DNA from: Macrostomum hystrix
Taxonomy: Eukaryota; Platyhelminthes; Macrostomidae
Direction: 5' to 3'
Length of the DNA: 64,000 nucleotides
NCBI GenBank assembly: GCA_950097015.1
Contig: CATNEN010000029.1
Span: 4,049,501 to 4,113,500 of the forward strand
In this document: piece after piece, positions 33,901 through 43,654 of the stretch
Position numbering within the stretch: the stretch's first letter is position 1
Layout: every line of letters begins with the position of its first letter
Translations under genes and position numbers: made by a program
Notes under the pieces: generated by a model
Database searches by the model: none
The model's input: the letters and a program-made list of their open reading frames with translations, nothing else
Told to the model about the DNA's origin: nothing

Positions 33901-35749
33901 GTGTGGGATTAGAATGGTTTACAGTGGGATTAGAATAGTGTACATTGTGGGATTAGAATAGCGTAAAGTGTGGGATTAGAATGGTTTACAGTGTGGGATT
34001 AGAATAGTGTACATTGTGGGATTAGAATAGTGTACAGTGGGATTAGAATAGTGTACAGTGGGATTAGAATAGTTTACATTGTGGGATTAGAATAGTGTAC
34101 AGTGGGATTAGAATAGTGTACATTGTGGGATTAGAATAGTGTACAGTGGGATTAGAATAGTGTACAGTGGGATTAGAATAGTGTACATTGTGGGATTAGA
34201 ATAGTGTACAGTGGGATTAGAATAGCGTACAGTGTGGGATTAGCATGCTGTACAGCTGTAGGATTAGCATTAGGATTAGTGTACAGTGTACAGTGCTCAT
34301 CCCTCTCTGCAGTCGCACATTTGCAACAACACGGATTTCGACCCAGCATTCTTGAACAGCTTCAAGTCTTGCCACCACGGCCTTCGCCTGGGCCTCAACC
34401 AGATTGTTGAGCTGGTGCTGATCGACAAGGGATTTACTTTTGACGCCAGCCACCCGTTTCACCTGCACGGCCAGTACTTCCGGGTCATCGGTATGGAGAA
34501 GGTAGACAAGTATGTTTTTGACAGTCCTTTTAAGCTACTGTTAGTAGAAACAGAAGAACTTGCTGTAAATAAACAAAAAAAAAATAAAAAAATTCTTTAG
34601 CTGGGCAACAGCGTCTCTGTTGAGGAGGTGAAGCTGCGAGACTCGGCTGGGCGACTGACACGGAATTTTGATAGGCCAGTGATAAAGGACACCGTCATTG
34701 TGCCCGATGGTGGCTACACCATTGTGAGATTTCGAACTGATAATCCAGGTAAGATTGTGAATGCGATTTTGTCTGGCAGGGATGACCTTGAAGGGATTTA
34801 TCTGAGTGGAATTCAACATACCGTGGATTCTACCTGGGAAGGATTCTACCTGGAAAGGATTCTACCTGGAAAGGATTCTATCTGGGAAGGATTCTACCTG
34901 GGAAGGATTCTATCTGGGAAGGATTCTACCTGGGAAGGATTCTACCTCGAAAGGATTCTACCTGGAAAGGATTCTACCTGGATAGGATTCTAGCTGGGAA
35001 GGTTTCTACCTGGGAAGGATTCTACCTGGAAAGGATCCTATCTGGGAAAGAATTCTACCTGGGAAGGATTCTATCTGGGAAGGATTCTACCTGGGAAGGA
35101 TTCTACCTGGAAAGGATTCTACCTGGAAAGGATTCTACCTGGATAGGATTCTAGCTGGGAAGTTTTCTACCTGGGAAGGATTCTACCTGGAAAGGATTCT
35201 ACCTGGAAAGGATTCTACCTGGGAAGGATTCTACCTGGAAAGGATTCTACCTGGAAAGGATTCTACCTGGAAAGGATTCTACCTGGAAAGGATTCTACCT
35301 GGAAAGGATTCTACCTGGAAAGGATTCTACCTGGAAAGGATTCTACCTGGAAAGGATTCTACCTGGAAAGGATTCTACCTGGAAAGGATTCTACCTGGAA
35401 AGGATTCTACCTAGGGAAAGATTATGCTTGGGAAGGTTTCTACCTGAGTATGTTCTAATCTGTCAACTCCCATTTTTTTTAATTCAAAAACTCAGGTGCA
35501 TGGCTTCTCCACTGCCATCTTGAATTTCACGTTGAGATCGGCATGGGCCTGCTGCTGCTAGTCGGCGATCCCTACCGGTGGGCCGTCGGAGTGCCGGAAA
35601 ATTTTCCCCGCTGCGGCAATTGGGAAGGTCCGGGACGGGACGGCCGACTGCTGGCCAAAGAACAGCAGCTGGCGAAGGGGCACCGGCTACAACTGCTTGG
35701 ACTGGGTCTGGCCGCAGTTGGAGCCCTTCTAGCGGCTGTGCTCATGTGA
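27941..35749 (+). CDS. Laccase-type multicopper oxidase with C-terminal membrane anchor
   Basis: Oxidises phenols or metal ions while reducing oxygen to water; probably extracellular or lumenal. Exons: 27941-28046, 30163-30595, 31005-31249, 31760-32081, 32497-32893, 34313-34501, 34601-34748, 35496-35749; phases close and give 697 residues. A signal peptide ([19 protein letters not shown]) precedes a Cys-rich region and three cupredoxin domains. All copper motifs are present: HWHG (148-151), HYWHSHSG (189-196), HPFHLHG (548-554) and [12 protein letters not shown] (619-630), the last supplying the type 1 Cys and axial Met. The Cys-rich N-terminus (about residues 56-101) is typical of animal laccases. 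The C-terminus is hydrophobic ([18 protein letters not shown]), suggesting a membrane or GPI anchor. The substrate cannot be told. Introns 1-5 and 7 are largely tandem repeats; only intron 6 is free. Confidence 0.94.
28110..29520. repeat. 35-bp minisatellite in laccase intron 1
   Basis: About 40 copies of a 34-35 bp unit containing TTGGGAGAACCCTGTGATTC and TTCCCCCTGTTCCAG (or CTGTTTTAG). It starts about 65 bp after the donor. Each unit ends in a pyrimidine stretch plus CAG or TAG, resembling a 3' splice site. Confidence 0.95.
29880..30162. repeat. 22-bp minisatellite ending in the laccase exon 2 acceptor
   Basis: About 12 imperfect copies of a 22-bp unit, GTTGCTATGCTCAGGTAGAA plus TA. The final copy, TTGCTATGTTCAG at 30150-30162, is the splice acceptor of exon 2, so the array includes the functional 3' splice site. 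Confidence 0.88.
30650..31003. repeat. 44-bp repeat ending in the laccase exon 3 acceptor
   Basis: About 7 diverged copies of a roughly 44-bp unit: GGATTATTCTTTGAACCCCC then GAAACC..GATCCCGCAG. The last copy ends CTTCCATCCCGCAG at 31004, which is the exon 3 acceptor. Confidence 0.88.
31320..31747. repeat. 16-bp minisatellite in laccase intron 3
   Basis: About 26 copies of GATCCCAATCTGTTCT (first units CTATCTCT variant). It fills the intron and ends about 12 bp before the exon 4 acceptor. Confidence 0.94.
32110..32465. repeat. 16-bp minisatellite in laccase intron 4, direct orientation
   Basis: About 22 copies of TATCCAGGTAGAATCC. The unit contains CCAGGTA, as does the donor of the same intron (GCCAG|GTAATT). 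It is nearly the reverse complement of the array in intron 7. Confidence 0.93.
32925..34290. repeat. 18-23 bp minisatellite in laccase intron 5
   Basis: About 65 copies of GTGGGATTAGAATAGTGTACA with shorter GTGGGATT variants and GGTTTACA or GCGTACA alternatives. Blocks of about 300 bp recur (33120-33420 against 33430-33780). Every unit contains GGATTA. Confidence 0.94.
34815..35440. repeat. 16-bp minisatellite in laccase intron 7, inverted orientation
   Basis: About 38 copies of GGATTCTACCTGGAAA (GGGAAG variants). The reverse complement, TTTCCAGGTAGAATCC, differs from the intron 4 unit at one base. Confidence 0.94.
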
Positions 35750-35764
35750 GTCTGGTCGAATCGC

Positions 35765-35948
35765 GCTATTAAAAAGCAATTCTTAGAAAGCGATTCCTAG
35801 AAAGCGATTCTTAGAAAGCGATTTCTAGAAAGCGATTCCTAGAAAGCGATTCCTAGAAAGCGATTCCTAGAAAGCGATTCCTAGAAAACGATTCCTAGAA
35901 AGCGATTCCTAGAAAGCGATTCCTAGAAAGCGATTCCTAGAAAGCTAT
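35765..35948. repeat. 14-bp minisatellite in the laccase 3' UTR
   Basis: About 13 copies of GAAAGCGATTCCTA beginning about 15 bp after the stop codon and ending about 30 bp before the poly(A) signal, so it is probably in the mature mRNA. Confidence 0.92.
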
Positions 35949-35977
35949 TCTTAGAGATCGTTTCTCTGAGTCTTTTA

Positions 35978-35983
35978 AATAAA
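35978..35983 (+). promoter_or_regulatory. Probable laccase poly(A) signal
   Basis: AATAAA about 230 bp after the laccase stop codon, immediately past the 3' UTR repeat. Confidence 0.55.
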
Positions 35984-36545
35984 TGAAATATGAATACACA
36001 CTTTTTAGTTTGCCAGGAGTTGTGAGAAATGACGCACCTTTGCAATTTAGTTTAGACAGCGTGCTTTGTTAAACTATATTTTTCTTGAAAATAACAGTTT
36101 CTCTTAGAAATCCGTTACATTCCTAAGAATTTCTGTTCGGTGTTATAATAGAACAAACCATTTTGAACAAAAATATTGACAATGAAGACAAGTATACTTA
36201 ACTAAAAATACATTAAAAGGAAAAATTTTTACTAATTTTTTACTGAATCTCTCGAATTTAAACCCGCGCCAAAAACCAACTGAATCATCCGCAGCTCCGT
36301 GATTTGCACGAAGCGGTTCGCGCTGCGCTTCCAAGCTCTGAACCGCATAGAGACTGTCAGTCAGGCTGTCAGCTATGGCTCAGTTAGGACATCACAATTA
36401 ACTATCGATAAATGAATAGATCAATGAACTCATTCGGCTATGTACCTATATATGCATGTACCTATACATTTGTTTCTTGCCAACAGGTTTGCGAAGTAAA
36501 TCATTTTGTTTGAAATACTTTGTTGCTTTAATTCCATTCTTTAAA
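35984..36545. other. Intergenic AT-rich spacer
   Basis: Non-repetitive, no coding exon or RNA gene recognised. Confidence 0.4.
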
Positions 36546-36832
36546 TGGGTCAGCGGCAGAGCTGTCTAACGCGTTTGCCTCTCGAACCGAGGTCCCTGAG
36601 CTCGATTCCGCGGCGAGGCCACATTCATTTGGGGCGCAGCCGCGGATAGAAGGCCTTGGAGGCTTGTCGTGCATTTCAGACCATTGAGGGCCAACCTCCA
36701 AGGCACAGTGAAATTTGTACACTGCCTGAACATGAGAAAGTTAAGGCAGATGTACACACCTGTATGAGCGTGTGTGCTCAGGACTCAGCGAAATGGGGCA
36801 GAATTGCCTCCTTACTGGCTGCGGGTCCACTT
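36546..36832 (+). mobile_element. tRNA-derived SINE, family A, copy 1
   Basis: Head with A-box-like GGGTCAGCGGCAGAGCTG and B-box-like GAGCTCGATTCCG (about 36597-36610), then a body containing GGCGAGGCCACATTCATTTG, GGCTTGTCGTGCA and GGGCCAACCTCCAAGGCACA, ending GGCAGAATTGCCTCC..GGCTGCGGGTC. The body matches the copies at 37481 and 49921 in reverse. No clear target duplication was found. Confidence 0.85.
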
Positions 36833-37284
36833 ATAATCAATACAATATGAGCAATAGAAATAGGTACATGGTTACATGAAAAACTCTACGATGCTGATGT
36901 TTTCTGATCCTGAAAGTTTTTTCATCGGTTAGATTGGAAAATCTTGTTCTGGATTTTCATCGTCGATTGATTGAATATTTTGGGAGATACAAAAAATGTG
37001 GTTATTTGGAATACCCCGTATTTCTAGTGTTCCGAGTAATAACTCGACTTCTACAAAAAGTAAAAAAATTAAACAAAAAATTGAATAATTATTTATGATT
37101 CTACTAATAGTAGCAACCGCGAATGCCTTGGCTGCCCGTTTATATCTTTGTGATTTGCTCTGGCGGGCCACTTAAAGTGTCTCCTGTTGCTTGTAGTGAA
37201 TGCATCGGTTTTTTTAAAATAGCTATTCGCTAGATTTCTAATTTAACAAATAATCAATGAGAAATGGGCTGTGTACAATTGTTC

Positions 37285-37420
37285 AGTCCATGGACTGGGA
37301 GGTCTGTCTGGCTCATTGATACCAATTATTTCCATTGATTTGCGATGCGAACTCACGACCACTTTATCAGAAATTCGAACCTGAAACCCCTGATATTATG
37401 ATTTATCTTCAGTCTAGACT
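37285..37420 (-). mobile_element. Degenerate tRNA-derived SINE fragment, second family
   Basis: On the minus strand a B-box-like GGTCGTGAGTTCGCATCGC (about 37342-37360) is followed by a body ending in CCCAGTCCATGGACTGAAC (about 37284-37302). The same palindromic CAGTCCATGGACTG is at the tail of the SINE near 63000. Boundaries are approximate. Confidence 0.5.
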
Positions 37421-37480
37421 ACTATATAGTTTATATGATAATAATTGCTGGAAAGCTGTGGGTACTGACACATCATTTAA

Positions 37481-37747
37481 TGACACTAGACCCGCAGCCA
37501 GCGAGGAGACAATTCTGCCCATTCCGCTGACTCCTGATCACACGCTCACACAGGTGTGAACATCGTCACGCAGTGTACACTCTCACTGTGCGTTGGAGGT
37601 TGGCCCTAAAGGGCGTCAATTGCACGACAAGCCCCCAAGCCTTCTCTCCGCGGCTGCGCCCCAAATGAATGTGGCCTCGCCGCGGAATCGAACTTAGGGA
37701 CCTTGGTGCGAGAGGCAAATGCGTTAACCGCTCTGCCACTCACCCCC
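37481..37747 (-). mobile_element. tRNA-derived SINE, family A, copy 2
   Basis: Reverse-orientation copy: the head reads GGGGGTGAGTGGCAGAGCGG with B-box GTTCGATTCC (about 37683-37694), followed by the same body as copy 1 and the tail GGCTGCGGGTCTAGTGTCA. It is shorter than copy 1 through a deletion in the tail-proximal region. The head resembles a type-II (Ser/Leu) tRNA D-arm, but no cloverleaf is complete, so it is not a tRNA gene. Confidence 0.85.
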
Positions 37748-38390
37748 ATTGTCGATATCATCAGTGGCTATATAAGTCTGCTGTCTATGTCTTCTATTAA
37801 CAAATAAATTTATACGTTTTGCCGAACATTAGAAAACTGTCTTTTTCCTTCACATTTGTGTTGTGCTCAGATAAATTCTATTTAGAAATTCAATCATCAA
37901 ATGCTGATAAGTCGGCATGAATTTCTTCAATCGATGATGATGAAAGATCAGCAGAAGAGTTTAAATTCGCACACGTGACCCTCTATTAGAAGCAAATTGG
38001 TTGAATTTTTGTGTGGCCCGTGTTTTCATAGGTTCAGCTGCTGCGTCTGACCCATCGGAATAATATTATTCAGTAGCCTCGTGTCTGTTTGATTGCGTCA
38101 GTTCCGCATTTGAAAAGAAAACTTTAGTGACAGCTCTTAATTGCCTAAATCTGTTTGTGAGGCTATCAATGTGGCCAGCGCACACGCTCAAACTCCATCT
38201 ACCCACTCCCGGGTCTCACGAAAACTCGTGGTTGAGTCTAGTCTTATCAGCTAAATGGAGGCTTCACAACTTGGCGACTTGAGATGACAGATTTTGAAAG
38301 GCGTAGAGACACGGAGGAAGATAGGCAGAGCAGAAGAAAGAGAACAAAATAGAACTGGAGAGTAGAATACAGAGGAGTTGTGGTGAGAGA
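37748..38390. other. Intergenic spacer
   Basis: Unique sequence with no supported exon; it grades into purine-rich sequence after 38280. Confidence 0.4.
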
Positions 38391-38394
38391 GGTA

Positions 38395-38730
38395 GGAAGA
38401 TTGAGAGGAGAGGGAGAGGAAGAGGAAGATAGAGAGGGAGACGTAGAGGGAGAGGGAGAGTGAGAGTGAGAGGGAGAGGAACAGGAAGAGGGAGAGGAAC
38501 AGGAAGAGGGAGAGGAACAGGAAGAGGGAGAGGAACAGGAAGAGGGAGAGGAACAGGAAGAGGGAGAGGAACAGGAAGAGGGAGAGGAACAGGAAGAGGG
38601 AGAGGAACAGGAAGAGGGAGAGGAACAGGAAGAGGGAGAGGAACAGGAACAGGAAGAGGGAGAGGAACAGGAAGAGGGAGAGGGAGAGGAACAGGAAGAG
38701 GGAGAGGCAAAGGGAGAGGGAGACGGGTAG
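38395..38730. repeat. 18-bp polypurine-type minisatellite
   Basis: About 17 copies of AGGGAGAGGAACAGGAAG and shorter forms. The plus strand is almost pure purine over more than 300 bp, a pattern able to form triplex DNA. Confidence 0.92.
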
Positions 38731-39170
38731 CAAAGGACAAAGACAGGCTGTGTAGGCCGCTAGCCAGAGACAGGCGGGCACAGTAAGCTGTAGTATTAGC
38801 AGTGCAGCAGGAACAAAGGGAACAGGGGTCATGGGGTCGGCAGCTACCAGCGTCCTTGCACAACAAAGACCAGAACTCGGCGACAGCCGCAGTCAGCGGG
38901 AGACTAGGCTGAAAATCCTGGCCCAATTGTTTTGTTAATTACTGGGGAAGGCCCAGAAAAACTGTCAGAGCTCGGAGGTATTCGTCACTGGATAGTTTTG
39001 TAAAAACAGCTGACCTGTTAAACTATGATATTAGACTTGACAATTTAATATTGTTGAACTATTCAGTCTACAGTCTTGGGATTTGAGAGAGGGAAGAGAA
39101 TTGGTCTAACAGGGAGAGAGTGGTGAATGAGGGAGATAGTTGACGGCAGAGATTGAGTTAATGGGATAAA
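38731..39170. other. Spacer between two purine-rich arrays
   Basis: Unique sequence with no supported gene. Confidence 0.35.
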
Positions 39171-39174
39171 GGGA

Positions 39175-41090
39175 GAAAGTTGATGGGACAGGGAGAGAGT
39201 TGATGGGATAAAGGGAGAAAGTTGATGGGACAGGGAGAGAGTTGATGGGACAGGGAGAGAGTTTATGGGACAGGGAGAGAGAGTTGATGGGGCAGGAAGA
39301 GAGTTGATGGGACAGGGAGAGAGTTGATGGGACAGGGAGAGAGTTGATGGGACAGGGAGAGAGTTGATGGGACAGGGAGAGAGAGTTGATGGGACAGGGA
39401 GAGAGTTGATGGGACAGGGAGAGAGAGTTGATGGGACAGGGAGAGAGAGTTGATGGGACAGGGAGAGAGTTGATGGGACAGGGAGAGAGTTGATGGGACA
39501 GGGAGAGAGAGTTGATGGGACAGGGAGAGAGTTGATGGGACAGGGAGAGAGAGAGTTGATGGGACAGGGAGAGAGTTGATGGGACAGGGAGAGAGTTGAT
39601 GGGACAGGGAGAGAGAGTTGATGGGACAGGGAGAGAGTTGATGGGACAGGGAGAGAGTTGATGGGACAGGGAGAGAGAGTTGATGGGACAGGGAGAGAGT
39701 TGATGGGACAGGGAGAGAGTTGATGGGACAGGGAGAGAGTTGATGGGACAGGGAGAGAGAGTTGATGGGACAGGGAGAGAGAGAGTTGATGGGACAGGGA
39801 GAGAGAGTTGATGGGACAGGGAGAGAGTTGATGGGACAGGGAGAGAGTTGATGGGACAGGGAGAGAGAGTTGATGGGACAGGGAGAGAGAGAGTTGATGG
39901 GACAGGGAGAGAGTTGATGGGACAGGGAGAGAGAGTTGATGGGACAGGGAGAGAGTTGATGGGACAGGGAGAGAGAGTTGATGGGACAGGGAGAGAGTTG
40001 ATGGGACAGGGAGAGAGTTGATGGGACAGGGAGAGAGTTGATGGGACAGGCAGAGAGATTTGATGGGACAGGGAGAGAGTTGATGGGACAGGCAGAGAGA
40101 GTTGATGGGACAGGGAGAGAGAGTTGATGGGACAGGGAGAGAGTTGATGGGACAGGGAGAGAGTTGATGGGACAGGGAGAGAGAGTTGATGGGACAGGGA
40201 GAGAGTTGATGGGACAGGGAGAGAGTTGATGGGACAGGGAGAGAGAGTTGATGGGACAGGGAGAGAGAGAGTTGATGGGACAGGGAGAGAGTTGATGGGA
40301 CAGGGAGAGAGAGTTGATGGGACAGGGAGAGAGAGTTGATGGGACAGGGAGAGAGAGAGTTGATGGGACAGGGAGAGAGTTGATGGGACAGGGAGAGAGA
40401 GTTGATGGGACAGGGAGAGAGTTGATGGGACAGGGAGAGAGTTGATGGGACAGGGAGAGAGTTGATGGGACAGGGAGAGAGTTGATGGGACAGGGAGAGA
40501 GTTGATGGGACAGGGAGAGAGTTGATGGGACAGGGAGAGAGTTGATGGGACAGGGAGAGAGTTGATGGGACAGGCAGAGAGAGTTGATGGGACAGGGAGA
40601 GAGTTGATGGGACAGGCAGAGAGAGTTGATGGGACAGGCAGAGAGAGTTGATGGGACAGGGAGAGAGTTGATGGGACAGGCAGAGAGAGTTGATGGGACA
40701 GGGAGAGAGTTGATGGGACAGGCAGAGAGAGTTGATGGGACAGGGAGAGAGTTGATGGGACAGGCAGAGAGAGTTCATGGGACAGGGAGAGAGTTGATGG
40801 GACAGGGAGAGAGTTGATGGGACAGGGAGAGAGTTGATGGGACAGGGAGAGAGTTGATGGGACAGGCAGAGAGAGTTGATGGGACAGGCAGAGAGAGTTG
40901 ATGGGACAGGGAGAGAGTTGATGGGACAGGGAGAGAGTTGATGGGACAGGGAGAGAGTTGATGGGACAGGCAGAGAGAGTTGATGGGACAGGCAGAGAGA
41001 GTTGATGGGACAGGGAGAGAGTTGATGGGACAGGGAGAGAGTTGATGGGACAGGCAGAGAGAGTTGATGGGACAGGCAGATGGAGACAGG
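39175..41090. repeat. 20-24 bp GA-rich minisatellite
   Basis: About 90 copies of GGGAGAGAGTTGATGGGACA, with two-base GA insertions giving 22 and 24 bp units and a CAGAGAGA variant that dominates after 40560. The minus strand is open for about 700 codons purely because of composition. Confidence 0.95.
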
Positions 41091-41895
41091 TAGATAGAGT
41101 AGCAGTGAAGAAAGCTCAGGCAGTTTTGTGCTTACTAGCTCGTATAAAAGCGGCCTCTCGTGGTAGATTATCACAGTCTGTATGGGATATTGGGGAGGTC
41201 AGTGGGGATCTTTGCGGAGCCGCACGTTCGTCTCTCATCCATCTGTTTTTCGAAGCCAATTATCCCAGGAGATTAACGTCATGCGATTCTATGATTCCCG
41301 AGAATGGCAAGGGGTCGGCAATGGCGGGGGATTTAGCGATTCTCACAGGGAATAGGGAGAGAGTTAGCTGAGAAAGTCAATTATAGAAATTACACTTTTC
41401 ATAGTATACAGAATTGTGCTCGGGAATTGGCCAGTTATTTTGCGTGGCTTTGGCCCACTTGATCCTTCTGTTAATTTCTTCCACATCCAGTGCGCGCGCT
41501 CGCTTGGTGCTTGTGGCAGGGGGGAGGGGAGAATAGCCACGAGTCCCATTGCTAGATCCCATTCAGACTTAAAGACTAATTTGGTGATTGCGGTTTAGCA
41601 ATCCGAATTCGTTAGATAATCACTTGGATGACTTCATCGCCTACTCTGGTTGGGGGCTTATAAACTCGGCTAAAGCCGCGTTCCAAATTTGAAGTCTTGA
41701 GAGAAGGAAAGGACCAGATCCACTTGATCAAAAATTTGCTTAACCTTATCCCAACACACGCAAACCAACTCATGGATATGACACTGCGAGCAAGCCGCGC
41801 TTCAGCCCTGGATCCGCTGCGGTCGGTGAGAATAGGTGAGCTGCTCACTCATTGGACTCATAATTATATAAATAACAATGGCATTTTATTGCCAT
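41091..41895. other. Unique sequence with a TATA-like element
   Basis: Non-repetitive, moderately GC-rich sequence. It contains TATAAAAG at 41143-41150 followed 27 bp later by an initiator-like TCACAGTC. A short open frame at 41697-41880 runs into the next array, but there is no sign of a real gene. It may hold regulatory DNA for Pitx or a non-coding transcript. Confidence 0.4.
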
Positions 41896-41897
41896 TA

Positions 41898-43185
41898 GAT
41901 TCACTCACTCCCTCCCTGATCCTCATGTGGGATTCATGGGATTCACTCACTCCCTCCCTGATCCTCATGTGGGATTCATGGGATTCACTCACTCCCTCCC
42001 TGATCCTCATGTGGGATTCATGGGATTCACTCACTCCCTCCCTGATCCTCATGTGGGATTCATGGGATTCAGTCATTCCCTCCCTGATCCTCATGTGGGA
42101 TTCATGGGATTCAGTCATTCCCTCCCTGATCCTCATGTGGGATTCATGGGATTCACTCACTCCCTCCCTGATCCTCATGTGGGATTCATGGGATTCAGTC
42201 ACTCCCTCCCTGATCCTCATGTGGGATTCATGGGATTCAGTCACTCCCTCCCTGATCCTCATGTGGGATTCATGGGATTCAGTCATTCCCTCCCTGATCC
42301 TCATGTGGGATTCATGGGATTCAGTCATTCCCTCCCTGATCCTCATGTGGGATTCATGGGATTCAGTCACTCCCCTATCTGATCCTCATGTGGGATTCAT
42401 GGGATTCACTCACTCCCTCCCTGATCCTCATGTGGGATTCATGGGATTCAGTCACTCCCTCCCTGATCCTCATGTGGGATTCATGGGATTCAGTCATTCC
42501 CTCCCTGATCCTCATGTGGGATTCATGGGATTCAGTCATTCCCTCCCTGATCCTCATGTGGGATTCATGGGATTCAGTCACTACCTCCCTGATCCTCATG
42601 TGGGATTCAGTCACTCCCTCCCTGATCCTCATTTGGGATTCAGTCACTCCCTCCCTGATCCTCATTTGGGATTCAGTCACTCCCTCCCTGATCCTCATTT
42701 GGGATTCAGTCACTCCCTCCCTAATCCTCATTTGGAATTCATGGGATTCAGTCACTCCCTCCCTGATCTTCATTTGGGATTCAGTCACTCCCTCCCTGAT
42801 CCTCATTTGGGATTCACTCCCTCCCTGATCCTCATTTGGGATTCACTCCCTCCCTGATCCTCATTTGGGATTCAGTCACTCCCTCCCTAATCCTCATTTG
42901 GAATTCATGGGATTCAGTCACTCCCTCCCTGATCTTCATTTGGGATTCAGTCACTCCCTCCCTGATCTTCATTTGGGATTCACTTCCTCCCTGATCCTCA
43001 TTTGGGATTCACTCCCTCCCTGATCCTCATGTGGGATTCAGTCACTCCCTCCCTAATCCTCATTTGGAATTCATGGGATTCAGTCACTCCCTCCCTGATC
43101 TTCATTTGGGATTCAGTCACTCCCTCCCTGATCCTCATGTGGGATTCAGTCACTCCCTCCCTGATCCTCATTTGGGATTCAGTCT
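41898..43185. repeat. 42/33-bp minisatellite
   Basis: About 34 units. The left part has a 42-bp unit (CTCCCTCCCTGATCCTCATG then TGGGATTCATGGGATTCA and CTCA); from about 42600 most units are 33 bp, lacking the second GGATTC module. A block at 42690-42800 is repeated at 42870-42960 and 43030-43120. Open in several frames. Confidence 0.94.
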
Positions 43186-43650
43186 TTATGAACTAGCATT
43201 TGAAGTTTCTCAGTCTTAATTGCAACAGTAAGTGCTTGAAGTTAGTCAGTATATTCTCTGGAAAATTTTCTAGTCAAATTCTACGAAAGCAAGCGGAGGT
43301 GTGTTTTCTTAGAAAAAATCTGTGAACCGGAAGCAAGTGACCAATGGGATTATCCGTGTAACAAGCTTGCAGATTAAGGTGTCCGGTCCGATACCACCGT
43401 TAGTTCTTTGCTATCTTTGTGTGCTCTGGAACAACAGAACTGAGTCGTGAGGTGGGTGGAGGCTACGGCATTGTTTGAACCAGCTGTTTGGTCAAAGAAT
43501 TCGTGTAGACGAAAAATTGACTAAGAGGATCGGTAGGGTTTGGCACTTACATTTTTTTGCTTTGAATCCCGAACAAGCGAGAGGGGATTTAGAAATATAG
43601 ATATTTAGAGATAGATAGAGATAGATATTTAGGAATATACGTATCTATGA
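43186..43650. other. Unique spacer
   Basis: No gene, RNA or mobile element recognised. Confidence 0.35.
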
Positions 43651-43654
43651 CTCC

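Noticed and set aside
36546-36620. Possible Ser/Leu-type tRNA gene
   Set aside because: The acceptor stem does not pair, and the same head plus body occurs three times in the window, as expected of a SINE.
39063-41174. 703-codon minus-strand open frame of SLSHQLSPCPIN-like repeats
   Set aside because: It is the complement of the GA-rich array; the open frame follows from composition, and unit length changes of 2 bp shift the supposed protein between frames.
41697-42857. 386-codon open frame starting in unique sequence and running through the 42-bp array
   Set aside because: The unique part (about 60 codons) shows no domain or splice context, and the rest is an array with a multiple-of-three unit.
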